A stretch of 64,000 bases of DNA from Anomalospiza imberbis (lineage: Eukaryota; Chordata; Aves; Passeriformes; Viduidae), in the NCBI RefSeq assembly GCF_031753505.1, contig NC_089701.1, positions 540,001 through 604,000 on the forward strand. Direction: 5' to 3'. The notes under the pieces were generated by a model. The model did not search any database. It worked only from the letters and a program-made list of their open reading frames with translations, and was not told the origin of the DNA. This document shows, one piece after another, positions 11,034 through 23,309 of the stretch (positions are counted from its first letter, which is position 1; every line of letters begins with the position of its first letter). The position numbers and the translations under genes were made by a program.

Positions 11034-12954
11034 ACACTTCAGAGGATGGTAAGGGATGGGTCAGACTGGCTGGATTTGTCAGTCAAATGGGAAATTCCAA
11101 TCTTGTTCAGGGACTGGCTGATGAAACATTACTCACCCATGCACATGCACGTGTGTGTGAACACATTGCATGTGGTCACGTTGATGGAGGGATTTTATTG
11201 ACTCTTCCTCCTGACTCGGGAGTCAAGATTAGGAAGTTCGGGTGTCTCAGGTCCACTCAGGCATGCTGGAAGTGTGTTTGGAGTGCTGCGACCAGGGGTG
11301 TGAGGGGAGCACACATGGCATTGGTCTCAACCAAAGCTATCAGAGAACCTCCAAAGAGTCAAATTTGAGCACACGTGGATCCAATGCAAAGACCAGACCA
11401 CAGAGGACAGGAACCAAGAAAGGAGCACTCCCTCCATGGTCCCTGAGGGTATGAGGAGGGATTTCTCAGAGTTTCTCCAGTTTGAAGGACCCAACATTCC
11501 TGGGAGAGAGGCAGAGCCCTGTCCTTCCAGCACTTCCCCCCTGCAGCCCCGTGCTGCTCCCCCCAGGCAGTGAGTATTCCATTGCTAACATTTCCATGAT
11601 AACAAATTGTTCACTAGCAGGGGGCACAAACGCAGGGCTCCTTCCCTCTCACAGCTAATTCCTCCCTCTGTGCAGGTGCTGACCTGCTCCTTCTCTCACT
11701 TGAGCACAGCCCTGTGCAATGATTCAGGCCAGGCTTCACTCCCTGCTCTCCCTGGGTGCTCTCTCCTGATCAGTGCACCCCCAGCACCACGCAGTTCTGT
11801 TTGTGGGTTACTTCATTCCAGCTGAATGTAGCAAAATAGTTTGTCATCTCCATTTTTTTGCTGTAGTGTCCTAGAGGAATATGGTACTCTGGAATGCCTT
11901 CAGCAAGAGCCTCTAATCTGGAAGAGTCATTTCTCCCTCTGCCTCTTGCAGTAGAGGAGGAACGCAGTGGCTGCTGGCTGGAAAATTAGCCCAGGGAACT
12001 CTCTCCTCTGTCTGTCTCTCACCTCATTAGACTAGTGAGAAAATGTAATTGTAAGTCTCTCAAGCTTCCCCCTCACCGGCTGCTGGGGGACTGTGCTTCA
12101 CCAGGGCTGGGAGAGGCAGAGCTGCCTGGGGTGCTGGCCCTGCAGCCGGCCGAGCCCCCGAGCAGAGCAGCTGGGTCCCTGTGCCCCCACGGCTGCCCTG
12201 CCCCAGGACAGCTGTCCCCGTGCCACCTCTCGTCCCACCGAGGCGGGGCTGGGCTGACCAGCAGGCACAGGCCACTGCCTGGCCACACACCCACGTGCAG
12301 GGCTGGGCAAGGACAGCATGGGGATGGGCACGCTCTGCAGCCCTGGGGCCAGTCCTCTGCCCCCTGGGCACAGCACGGGCTGCACTGGGGACACTGTGGA
12401 ACACAATGTGCTGCCCATGCTGGCCACGGCTGGTTTCTGCACAGGCAGAGGCTGCTGGTGCCACCGTGGTCCTCCCAACACTGCCAGCACAGGGCTCATG
12501 GGGACACCACTCTTCAAACCTTCCATCCCCGTCTGCAGCCCCACACCTCTTCTGGCTGTTACAACTGTGTGTTCTCCTTTTAGACTATTCTGCTCTGGAT
12601 GAATTCTCTGCCTGCTTTACTGACCCTGGGGTTGCTAATTGCAAGCACCAAACAGTCTGCCTCTGAGATCCTAAATAAAGAGGGATGTAATTCTCACCAG
12701 CCCCCCATGCACGCACGGGTGTTTGGCGAGGTTAACAAAGATTCACATGCAGAGGCTGGTTTTGGTGTAGGATGGGAAATGCTGAGGCTGAGTCCAACCA
12801 GCTCAGCAATAACGTGTCCATCGTGTGTTTAAAGGCAGGAAGCAACGCCTCAGCTGAAATCACTTAAACAAAAAGATTGCAGTGAGGGGCATAATGCAAG
12901 AAAGTAATAAGGTTTAAAACAGGTCAGAGCCCTTTCCCTGCTCCACTGCTCCTG
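11034..12954. other. Non-coding spacer, nothing recognised apart from a CTCF-like site
   Basis: GC-rich at 12060-12500 with overlapping low-complexity open frames on both strands. No frame has exon character and no retroelement is recognised. Confidence 0.45.
11614..11628 (+). promoter_or_regulatory. CTCF-like binding site
   Basis: CTAGCAGGGGGCACA fits the vertebrate CTCF core (CCASYAGRKGGCRSY) at 13 of 15 positions, including the whole AGRKGGCRS block. In a regulatory desert such a site could act as a loop anchor. Binding is inferred from the motif alone. Confidence 0.45.
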
Positions 12955-13330
12955 AGTGAGATGCATTATTTAATGGTCTTTGGTCACCGCTGATATACTG
13001 TTGATGAAATAGATGATTTTGTTCAAAAGAGCATTAGAGAAGAAATATACAATACTGCATTACACTCTAGCACAGTTCCCTCTCTGGTAAAAGCCGATAG
13101 ATTGAAGGTTTTTCCTCTTGACAGGAAAGCAAAGCAGTTGAAATGAAAAGTCTTATGAAACAGCAAATATAAATGGTATTAATGCCACCATATTCAAAAT
13201 TAAATTGTTGTAATTTTAGTTTCTGAGCATAGCAAAGTAATACAATATTCAGCACAGACTTGGGGAGCAAACCTTTTGGCAATAACAACAGTGCCTCAAG
13301 AGCTAACCAAACCATCTTTTATAAAAATGT
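12955..13330. promoter_or_regulatory. Candidate conserved non-coding element
   Basis: An AT-rich island with complex sequence. It includes TATAAATGGTATTAATGCC and a small perfect inverted repeat, AAAATTA / TAATTTT, around 13197-13218. No transposon is recognised. The evidence is composition only. Confidence 0.33.
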
Positions 13331-14560
13331 GGAGTCTGATGGGGCTCTCCATCAGCCACAGGATCTGTTGTGTTGTGGTACCCAGATGTGGAGCGTGTGG
13401 CTGCAGTGCTGCGCTCAGCCTAGGGAGGTCTCTTCTGAAAGGAAAAGATGTTTTAGTTGTCCAGATGTGTTGGAGTAGAGATCAGACTGATGACACTCTG
13501 CAGCCAGACCTCAGAGGTATCAAGACAGAAGAGCTGTTTCACCCATTGTGCTCCACCTGGTTATTTCCAGGCACGGCTGAAGAGCTTGGTGTGGTGCTGG
13601 CACAAAGTGGCACTGCCAGCACCCCTGTGGCAAAGGGCAGTGCTGGTGAGATCCACGGGTGAGCAGGGCTGGAGAGGGGCTGGTCTCGCCTGTCATCTGC
13701 TCTGAGTTTGGTGCACAAGGAACCTTCCCGTGGCCGGAGCAAGCGGGCTGTGTCTGCCTCTCCCACTCCTCCTGCCTCTCCCAGCCCTGCAAATAGCTTT
13801 CGGTATTGAATCTGCGGATTGCAACTGCTCCGTGTTTGAATAGCCTGCTGACCTTTCCCAGTAATGCCTCTTTTATAACCTTCATCTTCTGCGGGGGTTC
13901 ACGCCATCCCTGTACTTACAGACCAGGAATCCAATGTGTAATGATAACATGGAGCCAGGCACTCCAGCCACGCAATTATTCTCCCTGTGTCCCTGTTTAT
14001 GCTGTGACTTTCATTGCTATTAAATGCTGCTATTTTCTTTTGCCAGGCCCTGGGAGAGACTCGAGTTTGCCCTCGACAGGTTCAAGTCTCTTCTGCCAAC
14101 AGAAGGGTATTACACTGCACATCAATGGACCCCAGGGGTGCAGGGCAGCCCAGCCCCTCCTCCGACACTGGGCAGGTTCCTGGCCCCACTCCCCAGCGAC
14201 AGAGCCGGGGTCTGCAGGGTGCAGGGCCCTGTCCCTGGGGAGCAGCTGGCACTGCAGAGCAGTGCCCGGGAACTAGCCAGGGAAATTCTGGAATGACCCC
14301 ATGGGCAGAGGGCAGCCCCAAACAGGACTGGCCCCAGCTCGATCCCTCTGTCGCTGAATCCCAGACGGAGGCTCAGTGAAACCAGCGGGACCGTGGTGTT
14401 GGGCAGGCCCTGGGCCAGGGACCGGGCTGGCAGTGGAAGCCCCTTTGGCCAGGGGCTCCCCGCGCCGGGCTCGCGGCCCCACGGCAGCCGTGCCACACAT
14501 CCATTACACAGTAATGGGGGAATGCAGCAAAAGCGGCTCTGAGAGAAAGGAATACATCAC
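13331..14560. other. Non-coding spacer, nothing recognised
   Basis: Mixed to GC-rich sequence. Several 70-150 codon open frames overlap on both strands at 13.8-14.5 kb without any recognisable protein family, so I do not call a gene. Confidence 0.45.
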
Positions 14561-14960
14561 TGGTAATTATCTCTAACCAGAAATCTCCTGCACTGCTCCA
14601 AGCCCCATCATTCCAGCCCTATTCTAATAAAGTGACACCTTTTTAATTATGGTAAGGACAAATCTGAAATTCCAGTAAGTAATTAGCAGGCATAATTTGC
14701 CATCTCTGACACAATGTGACTTTATCACAGGTTACCTCAGTACAAGGCAGGAGTGCAAGGCTGCTGTATATCCTCTTTTAATTTTAGAGAAACCCAAACT
14801 GTCCATTTATTTTTATTACAATGTATTTCTCAAGTAGTTGAGTGGACAGCACTGAGAGTGCTCTGAGAGTGCAAATAAACAGCAGCAGCCTTGGAATGTT
14901 AAATTTAAGGGTTGTTTTCAAGAACAGGACACTTAATTTAACAATAAACTATGTTTTTAT
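14561..14960. promoter_or_regulatory. Candidate conserved non-coding element
   Basis: AT-rich, low-repeat DNA with homeodomain-like cores (TAAGTAATTAGC, TTTAATTATGG) and a TTTATCACAGG block. Inferred enhancer-like island. Confidence 0.35.
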
Positions 14961-17069
14961 GTACCTCCATGATACCCACTGTTACCAAGAGCACAAGCTA
15001 GCTGGGCCCATTCAGAGGTGTGCAGGACCCACTGAGCCATTCAGCCTGGTTTATTTTCAGTGAAAGGAGGTGCCCATCAAACCAGAAAACACTTCCACAT
15101 TGCAATCCAATTATTTATTTGCACTTCCAAAGGCTGCTTCCAGTTTTATTGTCTTCCTCCATTCTCCCCTGCTATTTGCATGTGTGCTTCAAGGGTGGTG
15201 CTTGCTTCTGCTAATGGGCATTATATTAAATCCTGCAAACCGTGGCTAAGAGAGATTTTTCTCAAAGAATTACAATCTTTTGCAGAGTGGATGCACAGTG
15301 TGGCAAGGTTGCTGATGTCCCTGTGATTCCTGGGGTTAATATTCTTGCACCTAATGTATTTTTGAGAAATGTTTACTGTGGGCTAATTTATGAATATTTT
15401 AAGTTTGAGCCCTGCTAGGATTAGTCAGTTAAGCTGCATGGGTTTGTTTCCCCTTGACAAGGGGGCAAGTGCTCCAAACCTGAGTGCTTCTCTTTGAATA
15501 AAGGGCTTGAGATCTGAGGTACCAGGACATGCAAAATACACTCAGAGCTCTATTGGGGCTCCTTTCTGTGCATGGCCCAGCACAAATTCTCACCTTCCTT
15601 TGGGCTCTGCAGCAACTGGGACAGCAGCAACTGCTCAGGAAGAAGGAAACAAAATTGGTACCTCTGCTCCAGGGTGCGAGCATGGGGAAGATCCCAAGGA
15701 GCATCTGCACTAGAGGAGCATCCCAGAGAGACAAACACAGCTCTGTCCTGGGACTGCTGTGGTCTGTGCACACACAGGGCTCTCCCCTGCTGTCGCAGGG
15801 ACTTCAAGCTCAGCAGCTTACACAACGCTTTAAGACAGATTGAATGTTTCTCATGGATAGTCTTTCATTCTGCTAATAAAGACCTTAGAGATATTCCCAA
15901 AAGCCCCAAATCCCAGGCTGTTAACCTCTTAGGAGGAGGGAACATCAGGATGTTTGCAGGGCAGAGGAGTCTGGGCTGGTCCATGTGTGATGAGCGGCCG
16001 GGGCTGGGTTGAACCGGGGCGTTGTGTTCCTGTTCCCTGGTGCCTGGGGGACAGCAGAACCAGAACTTTTGTTTTGCACTGCACAGCCCCCCAAGCACCC
16101 CACGGTCCTACTGTGCACGCAGGGCTCCAGATTTGTCTTTTCTTGTCTGCATTAGTGAGAGGGAGATGCATTAATAAGGCGGGGAAGCAGGGTCGGTGGC
16201 AGCCCTCGCTCTGCTTGAGGAGGAGTGATTGCTGCACAGAGGGCTGGGAGGCAGGAGGATATAACCCTAATGTCTGCACCTCAGGACACGCCATTAAAAA
16301 GGCATCTGCACTGACACAGATCTGTTGTTTATCAATACCCTGACAAGCGTTTCCCCTGCAGCCTGGAAACACCTACCTGACAGGGCGGTGACCGATGGGG
16401 CGCCCCGTGCCAGCGCTGCCGGGACAGCCAGCGGAGCCCTGGGCCCGGCACCCCACGTGTGGCAGCGGCTGGGCTGGCAGCAAATGCACAGCGGACAGGG
16501 TGGGAGGGATGGAAAAAGTGCCACTGTTTGATCGTGACTATTTGCAGCTCGGTGCTTCTGTTGGAGAATTTTCTGGCATTTTATATCAAAGAGAACTTTT
16601 ATGTGTAAAAACTGACCTGAACCAAAAGTGAAAAGTAGTGAATATATCAAACCAAAAATTTTCAGACTGACAAAAGCATGATTTTCTGTCTGGTTTTCTT
16701 CATTCATCCCCCTATCATTTTTTTCTCTTTTTCCAGCTTTCCAGCTTTTTCCAAACTGCAATATCACACTCACCGTCCCACCTCCTCCCATTCTTGTCTC
16801 ATCATTCCTACGGCACAGAAATCTTCAGGGTGACAATGACATCCACTTCACAGAGCCCAAAACCATGACCACATCCCTTCCCAGTTCAGCTCCAACCTCC
16901 ATTTCAGCACAGCACAAAAAGATGTACAATTTCTCAGCCTCACTTTGTGGGGTTGCTCCATTCCCTCCTTCCCACTGCAGGTGCTCCCAGCTCATCCCCT
17001 GCACCTGCCAGGGCCGGGCGGCTCACCCACCCCTGCCTTTTGTCCAGAGCACAAATGAATCAGCACTGC
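14961..17069. other. Non-coding, alternating AT-rich and GC-rich, no gene
   Basis: The AT-rich parts at 15070-15430, 15840-15930 and 16520-16720 resemble the regulatory islands; the rest is GC-rich spacer. No transposon or coding exon is recognised. Confidence 0.4.
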
Positions 17070-17510
17070 CTTAGAACCTCACATTGCATGTAGCTTTAGT
17101 TAATTAAATGTAAAATCATTGGAATAAAATTATCCTTTCATTAGAAATTAACTCAGTGCTTAAGACTTCAATAATTACTTTTTTCTCCTCAAACCACATA
17201 CAAAACGGTCAGTAAAACAGTATGTAAAAAAAAAGTTTAATGACCACAGAGCAATCAAGATTACTATTATTTAAGCACAAGCTATTAACATGTGCAATGA
17301 GGTATTAGCTAATAAATTATCTTTATAAAATTAAATTGTAATTTTATCACAAATTTTACAGAGGTTATGGGTTTTAATGGCTGTATTTAGCTGTGGCACT
17401 GAGCATGCCGCTTTCCTTCATTACTTCATTAACACATTGCTTTTAGACGCTTTCTTCTTATTACTTTAATTTAGGAACAGGATTAATTAATTTATTTCTC
17501 CCCTCTTTGG
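17070..17510. promoter_or_regulatory. Strong candidate conserved non-coding element, homeodomain-motif rich
   Basis: About 440 bp of AT-rich complex sequence with TTAATTAA at both ends (17100-17107 and 17483-17490). Many TAAT cores lie between them, along with words such as TTAATGACCACAGAG and GCAATGAGGTATTAGC. The boundary to GC-rich spacer at about 17510 is abrupt. This is the appearance of a developmental enhancer. Cross-species conservation is inferred, not seen. Confidence 0.45.
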
Positions 17511-18065
17511 GAGCTGCTGGTCTCTGCCACCGCCCAAGGGCTGGGTGCCACCATGGCTCAGCTCTGTCTCGGCTTTCGTGCAGAGATGAGTGCTGGGACA
17601 CTGCAGGGCGTGCGTCCTCGGCCTGGGCACAGGGAGCTCAGGATGAAGAAGAACTCCCTCTGGGATATCCTTGAGCTGCAGAAGAAGCCTGTGCTGCACG
17701 TCCAGGCGCTGTTCAGCTGGGTGCTGCAGCCTCCAAACACAGGGAGCCCTGGGTCCTCACCTGTGCAACCCCCACTTGTGTTTTCATGGAGGCAGAAGCC
17801 ATGAGGAGATGCTTCACACCTTCTGCCAGCACTGGAAGGTTTTGCAGGGCTCCCACGCTCTGTCCCACTAGCCCTGGCTGCACTTGGTGGCCAGAGCCCT
17901 GGTCTGCTCCGGCGTGGCCGTGCTGGGAGCCGCGCTGGGAGCGGTGCTGTCTGCGGCTCGCGCCGCTTATGAGCTCCCCCTGCGAGTCCCCTGCAGACAG
18001 ATATCCTTGAGACTCACCTCCATCTCCCGCTCAGGTCACAGGGAGATTTAGAGATGGGGAGCTGT
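17511..18065. other. GC-rich spacer, no gene
   Basis: A Kozak-like GCCACCATGG occurs at 17547-17556 and opens an 83-codon frame with no recognisable protein, so it is not called as a gene. Confidence 0.45.
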
Positions 18066-18480
18066 AGTTAAGGTCCAGATCTGCTATCTGAACTTGAGTG
18101 ATGGAGGACACATTCCCGGGACATGTTTATTGTCACCCGGCGGCCCGCAATCCTGCTCTCGCAGAGCCACCTCCATTCCCCGTATAATTCATGGGCTGAC
18201 TCCATGGTGGAGTGACTGATAAGGCCTTCATGCCGGGTTTGCCGGCCACATGTCTCAAGGAGACTCCAGAGGAGCTTCAGCACAATATAAATGTGGCTCC
18301 GTGTCAGCCTCAAACCCCTGGAAAATTCCCCGTCTCGAGAGTACAGCATTTTAAGTAATAAAACCATAGAGAGATTACAACAAAATGTGACAGGAATTTA
18401 TAGCCCTCTGCATGAACCTTTTACCTTAAGATGGAACAAAGTTGAGGGAAAAAAATTGCGTGGTTCACTTAGGTAACCTT
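18066..18480. promoter_or_regulatory. Strong candidate conserved non-coding element
   Basis: Balanced-composition complex sequence lacking any repeat. It contains a forkhead-like TGTTTATT (18124-18131), CACATTCCCGGGACATG and a GTATAATTCATGGG block. It runs into an AT-rich part (ATTTTAAGTAATAAAACC) before GC-rich spacer resumes. Enhancer-like; inferred. Confidence 0.42.
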
Positions 18481-20154
18481 TCCAACCACCCCCGCTCAGC
18501 TCCTGGCCCCACATTCCTCTTTGCTGATTTAATAGCAGGGAGAAAACAGCCAGGCAGGGAACTGGGGAGCAGACAGGCACCATGCTTTAACCCTCACTGC
18601 CTCCTCCCTGCCTGAAGCACCAGGATTCCAGAGCAAAAAGAGCCCCAGGTTGTGCTGAAGGTTGGTTTTGCCCCTGATACTTGCTGCTGCAGACTGGGAC
18701 ACCAGGACAGGCTGGGACATCAGGACAGGCTGGCTTGCAGGCAGGGCTTTCTTTATCCTTTCATTTTCTTTTCCCTTGAGAAACACCAAAATTCCTACAG
18801 CATCTACAATTCCTCATGAAAAGAAGGGCTGAGCACAGGCTCCTGTACATGCCATACCCTAATGACATGGGGTCTGCCTCCAACTGCTCCGTCCCTCCAT
18901 GCAGGGAGGTGTTTTTATTGCCCATGAAAGGGTCATGCAGCACAGCTAAACAGATTCCTGGCTCTCCCTGATGCTGAATTTACTGCCACTTTCAGCAATA
19001 AACAGTGGAATTAATTCTGAGTTTACTAATCCAAAGAGTAAACAATATCCAGTGGAGACACTCAGGCAAGATAAATGCAAGGGATTAAAAGCAAACGGGG
19101 TGAAATCATTCTGCTCCCAGCTAAAGAGTCATTGGAGGAACGTGAAGCCTCCACATACAGTCTTATCAAACTGTTAATCAACATTTCTAAAGTCTGTAAT
19201 ATTGGGAAGTGTTCTTTCCAATTCATCCCAGCTGTGGGTTTTATACATGAAGCACAGTCAATGCCGAGCAGTAACTTCCCACTGTACAGGCAGACAGGGA
19301 AGGACTGGGCAGAGCTGCTGGTTCAAGAGCACACAGCCAGGACAGAGCTGCTGCCCCCTCGAATGAAGTGAGAACTTGGGTCTCCAGTGCAACAAACACA
19401 CCTGCAACAGTGCTGCATTCCCACGCAGTACTTTTGTCCATATTTTACATCATCCTGGATTACTGCTGTGCTTGTTAAATAATTAAAGGCAGAGAATGTG
19501 TTATTTACTGTCCATTTAGTGCAGCAGGCCCAGAGCTTCACTTTGATTTTCAGTCTGGAAGGAGCGGTGACATGGCCCTGGGGAAATCTCCCACAGTGCT
19601 TAATTAGCGTGGCACGGTGCAAACCTGCATCACAGGCTTTATTTGTGACTCAGAAATAATATTTGATTGTTAATTTTATTGGTTAATAAATTTTTAAAAT
19701 ATTCATTTATATTTTTGCAGACAGTATTTTGCAGCTACCAGATATGGGGAGTCAAATCTGGTGGTTTCAGGGACCATTTTAGCAGCAGCACCTACTTTCT
19801 GTGTGAGAATCAGCAGGAGAGATACAACATCACCCCAAGCTAGGCTGGGGAAGGCTCCAGGTGCAGCTGGTCAGTAGCTGGGATGGACACTCCAGGCACT
19901 CTTGTCCCTGACATGCCTCTGATGGACCCCACGCTCTGTCCCTGCAGGCTCTGGGCCCCCAAACTGCGAGGGGTTTGTTGCCTGACCTACATCTACACCC
20001 CACTTTCATTATGGGGCTGTAACCTACTTGTTTTTGAACTTGAAAAGTGCAGGAAATGGAAAAAGTGTGAGGGAAATTCCTGATGAATAGAAAACTTCAT
20101 CCTATAGAAGAGTGTTTGAATTTGTCATCCTTGGACAAGAATAAGTTGGTTCTG
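18481..20154. other. Non-coding, nothing recognised
   Basis: Contains an 18-bp duplication (listed separately) and an AT-rich part at 19640-19740. Short open frames lack recognisable domains. Confidence 0.42.
18696..18731. repeat. Two tandem copies of an 18-bp unit
   Basis: GGGACACCAGGACAGGCT is followed directly by GGGACATCAGGACAGGCT, one base different. A small slippage duplication. Confidence 0.85.
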
Positions 20155-20420
20155 CGAAGAAAAGAGTACAAATTATCAGCCTTCCAAAGCTTTCCCATTT
20201 AACCACTTTATTGCAATACAACTGCCCATAACATTTGCTTTTAGAGCCCATGATGCTGAGTGTAGTTATTACATTGCATACATAAAAGATGTTTACAATT
20301 TTTTATATATATATGTAAAATGTTGATCCCCTGGGCCACATCGATTTGTGCCGGCTTCACGGCTGGGTTGGTGCGGGAATTTCCCTACGAGATGTGATTA
20401 GACTGCAGGGAACTTTCATT
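20155..20420. promoter_or_regulatory. Candidate conserved non-coding element with short TA run
   Basis: An AT-rich island with AAATTATCAGCC, CATTTAACCAC and ATGATGCTGAG words and a short alternating TA run at 20304-20314, followed by a CpG-containing block (CATCGATTTGTGCCGG). Inferred from composition. Confidence 0.35.
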
Positions 20421-21629
20421 CTTCTTTCCTTTTTTAATCTCCTGCTTACCCATTTAACAGGCCTGTCTTGGATTCCATTTATGTCAACATTTTGGGGCAG
20501 CACCGAGGTGTTCTGAGCTTGGGGGTACGCAGCACACACAGGCTCTGACACCTGATTTTCACTATGTGCTCCTGCTGTAGATGGAGCTCGGCTGATTTAT
20601 GAATTCTTGGTTGTTTCTACAGCTGAAAACAGAACCAGGACAAATGCAGGAATTAGCACTTTGTGGTGCACGGGAAAGCAGTGCTGGGAGGGCACACTGG
20701 AGCTGCTCTTTGGGACTCTCTCAACATTATCTCAGCTCCAAAGTTCCCTGGGAATCGCCTCAGCTTCTCCCTTTGCCTGGAGCAGGAACACAGCATCATC
20801 TCCAGTCGATGGCCACAGCCTGTCCCAGGGCTGGCACAGATGTGCCACCAGAGTCACCTCTGCCAGCACGCTGCTGGAAGGACAGGCCACCAGTAGCTTG
20901 TCCCTGTGCTGGGAAGGGCCAAGCCTGCAGGGAGCTGAGTGAGAAGTTCCTGGTTTTGTAAGGCAGAGACACAAGCAACAGAAAGGACAAATAATTTCCC
21001 AGTAACTTGTTTTCTAATGAGCAGTGGGTTGCAATTAAGAGGATATTCATTCTAAAGAAATTAACTGTTCTCCAACAGAGAAGAAAAAACTGGTTTGTAG
21101 TTTCAATCTTCAAATTTCGACAAGCCAATCTGTAGAGTGAAATAATAATAGGGGGAGTGCTAGAGATTCCTTAAAAAAACTCTTGGAAAAATGGATGAAC
21201 TCCAAAGAATTGGGAAGTACCACGGTGGAAATGGTGGCTCTGCAGAGAGGACTTGAGCCAAGAGGTCTGGTGGGAAAGAGGAGGTCACCTGTGGGATGCT
21301 CCCTGCTCCAGCCCGGCCGTGCTGTGGGATCCAGCTGGGACTGCAGTGTGTGTGGATAGATGAGAAGACAAATGTACAGTTTATTCATAAACCCGTTGTG
21401 TCTCATCCTAGAGCTGATTTGAGAGGAAATAAAAGGCCACATATTGAGATACTCGCAGCATTTAAGGAAATACACAAACACAGCAGCAATATTTGCACTG
21501 TTTTCCCTTACCGGAAAAAAAGCAGAGGGGTTTTATCTGCATATTATACATTTTTAAAAGACTCTAAGTGTGATCCAGGATATTAGATACTATTCCGCTT
21601 CGCACAGGTATCTGGCAAAATGGTTTAAA
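20421..21629. other. Non-coding, nothing recognised
   Basis: Moderately GC-rich up to 20950, then AT-richer. Short frames (110-120 codons near 20.6-20.95 kb) exist in several reading frames without recognisable domains. Confidence 0.42.
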
Positions 21630-22060
21630 CATTTATTAAATATAGAATGATAAAATACCTTGAAGATCACATCCAATCAACACAGTTTCTGCTGTGGAAA
21701 ATCATGTCTCATTAATCTGTTAGAATACTTTGAACCTACCAATATATAAATGGATAAAAGAGAATATCTTGACATATTTTTAGACTTTCAAAAGGCTTTT
21801 AATGAGGTCTTCCCACAGGATTTCTTAGGAAACAAGATAAAAATGGGGGTAAGAGATACAGTAACATTATGAATCAATAAGATGGACTAAGAGGAAGGAA
21901 ACAAAAGTGGGAGATAGTCAATGTGAAGGGTCACTAGCAGTGTGCTACATGGTTACACACTCAATCTAATGGCATTAATATATTCATTGCTGACCCGGAA
22001 AAGGAAGCGGGGGTATAGATTAGTTAAATTCAGAAAAGATGAAAGAAATTCTGATAAATT
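21630..22060 (+). mobile_element. Ancient CR1/L3-like LINE relic, reverse-transcriptase fragment
   Basis: A decayed non-LTR retrotransposon. From 21762 one frame reads DIFLDFQKAFNEVFPQDFL, matching the (L)DFxKAFDxV block of CR1/L3-clade reverse transcriptases. About 220 bp later (21983) a second block reads FIADPEKEAGV, in the position of the family's F-I-N-D-L-E segment. Upstream, GAAAATCATGTCTCATTAATCTG (about 21698) matches the usual nucleotide wording of the same region. Frames are broken by stops and indels, so it is a dead fossil, older than the CR1 tails elsewhere in the window. The 5' and 3' limits are approximate. Confidence 0.75.
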
Positions 22061-23309
22061 TGGCCGAGGCAGAAGGATGAGCAGTAGTTAATGAAGGCTG
22101 GCGTTGATAAATTTGAATGCCTTAAACCCCAGAACTTCCCCAGCATGTAACTGACCAATCTGGAGAGCTGGTCACTGCAGAGATCTTGAACAACCTGTGT
22201 CCAAAGCCAAATGGCAAATGAGCCGTCCGGGGCTCAGAGGATGGGAACGAGAAGAGAAAACATTAAAGTGGCTGGTGGAGCTCCTGAAGATGCAGTGGAA
22301 GCACTGGTGTGCAGTGGGTGGCTCCAAAGGTACTGTGGGATGGGCTGAGCTGAGAGCAAAGAGGGAAATGACCCAGGGTCTTCGGAGCTCGGTCAGAAGA
22401 GTGTGAAACAATGGTGGGTGTGCCCAGGACAGGCAAAACCAGGAGCTGCCCTCACTGCCCTCCCCAGCACAGGGGCAGGGGACACCAATGGGAGTTCAAA
22501 GGTGAAAATTCAAAATACAAGGAATGAGGTTTTCATGTGAAATGCAGGGGGGTGCTCCTCACAGAGAGACCACAAGAGCCCTCAGCTAAACACTGGTGGC
22601 CCAGCGAGGGGAGGGACCTCTATGCCTGGCAGTCAGAAACCCACTCCCTGTGCCTGAGGGGATTGCTCCGGGATTGCTCTGGCAGTGATGCTTGAGCACC
22701 AGGTGGCCCCAGGTGTGCAAACCCAAGCCCCAACTGCACAGCACCAGCATGGGCAATTTTATCCACACGTTTTAGGATCTATAAAGCTTAATGCTGCATG
22801 TTCGGTTTTCTAGTTTCTCTTATTGCTGTTCTGGAAATCCATTCCAATTAGACAGAAATACTCGGGTTTCCAATCCAGGCAGTGGGATGCAGTGTGGAGA
22901 GGTGACACTGAGTGGTCCCTGCAGGTGCAGTCTTATAAGCATGGCTCACCTCCACAGGCAGTTTATAATAATCATACTTCTCATGAAGCTTGAGTTCCAC
23001 TGCCTCCAAATTAGATCTCAGCACTTTAAAAAAAAAAAGAAATAAAAAGGTAAAAGGAGGAAAATCAATGCAAACCCCGTTCCTCCCTCTCCTCATTCCT
23101 CGTGCCTTGCTCCCCCTGCCATTGCCCACAGTGCCCCTGCCGTGGGGCAGGTCTGGCCGTGGGGTGGGGTCTGTGGGGGTTCAGGGGGGCCCCAGGACTC
23201 GGCAGCCCTTTGGAGGCAGCAGCTGCCCAGCACAGGCCCAGTTTGCCCAGTCCCACCCCAGTGCCCCGGCAGTGCAGACCACTGCTGCTCTTGGAGAGCT
23301 CGGGCAGCT
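22061..23309. other. Non-coding, nothing recognised
   Basis: Mostly GC-rich with an A-rich run near 23029-23048. Open frames of 80-130 codons at 22.8-23.4 kb have no recognisable protein character. Confidence 0.42.

Noticed and set aside
17547..17804. Perfect Kozak GCCACCATGG with an 83-codon frame
   Set aside because: No recognisable protein, no supporting splice structure, and overlapping frames on the other strand. One good Kozak is expected by chance in 64 kb.
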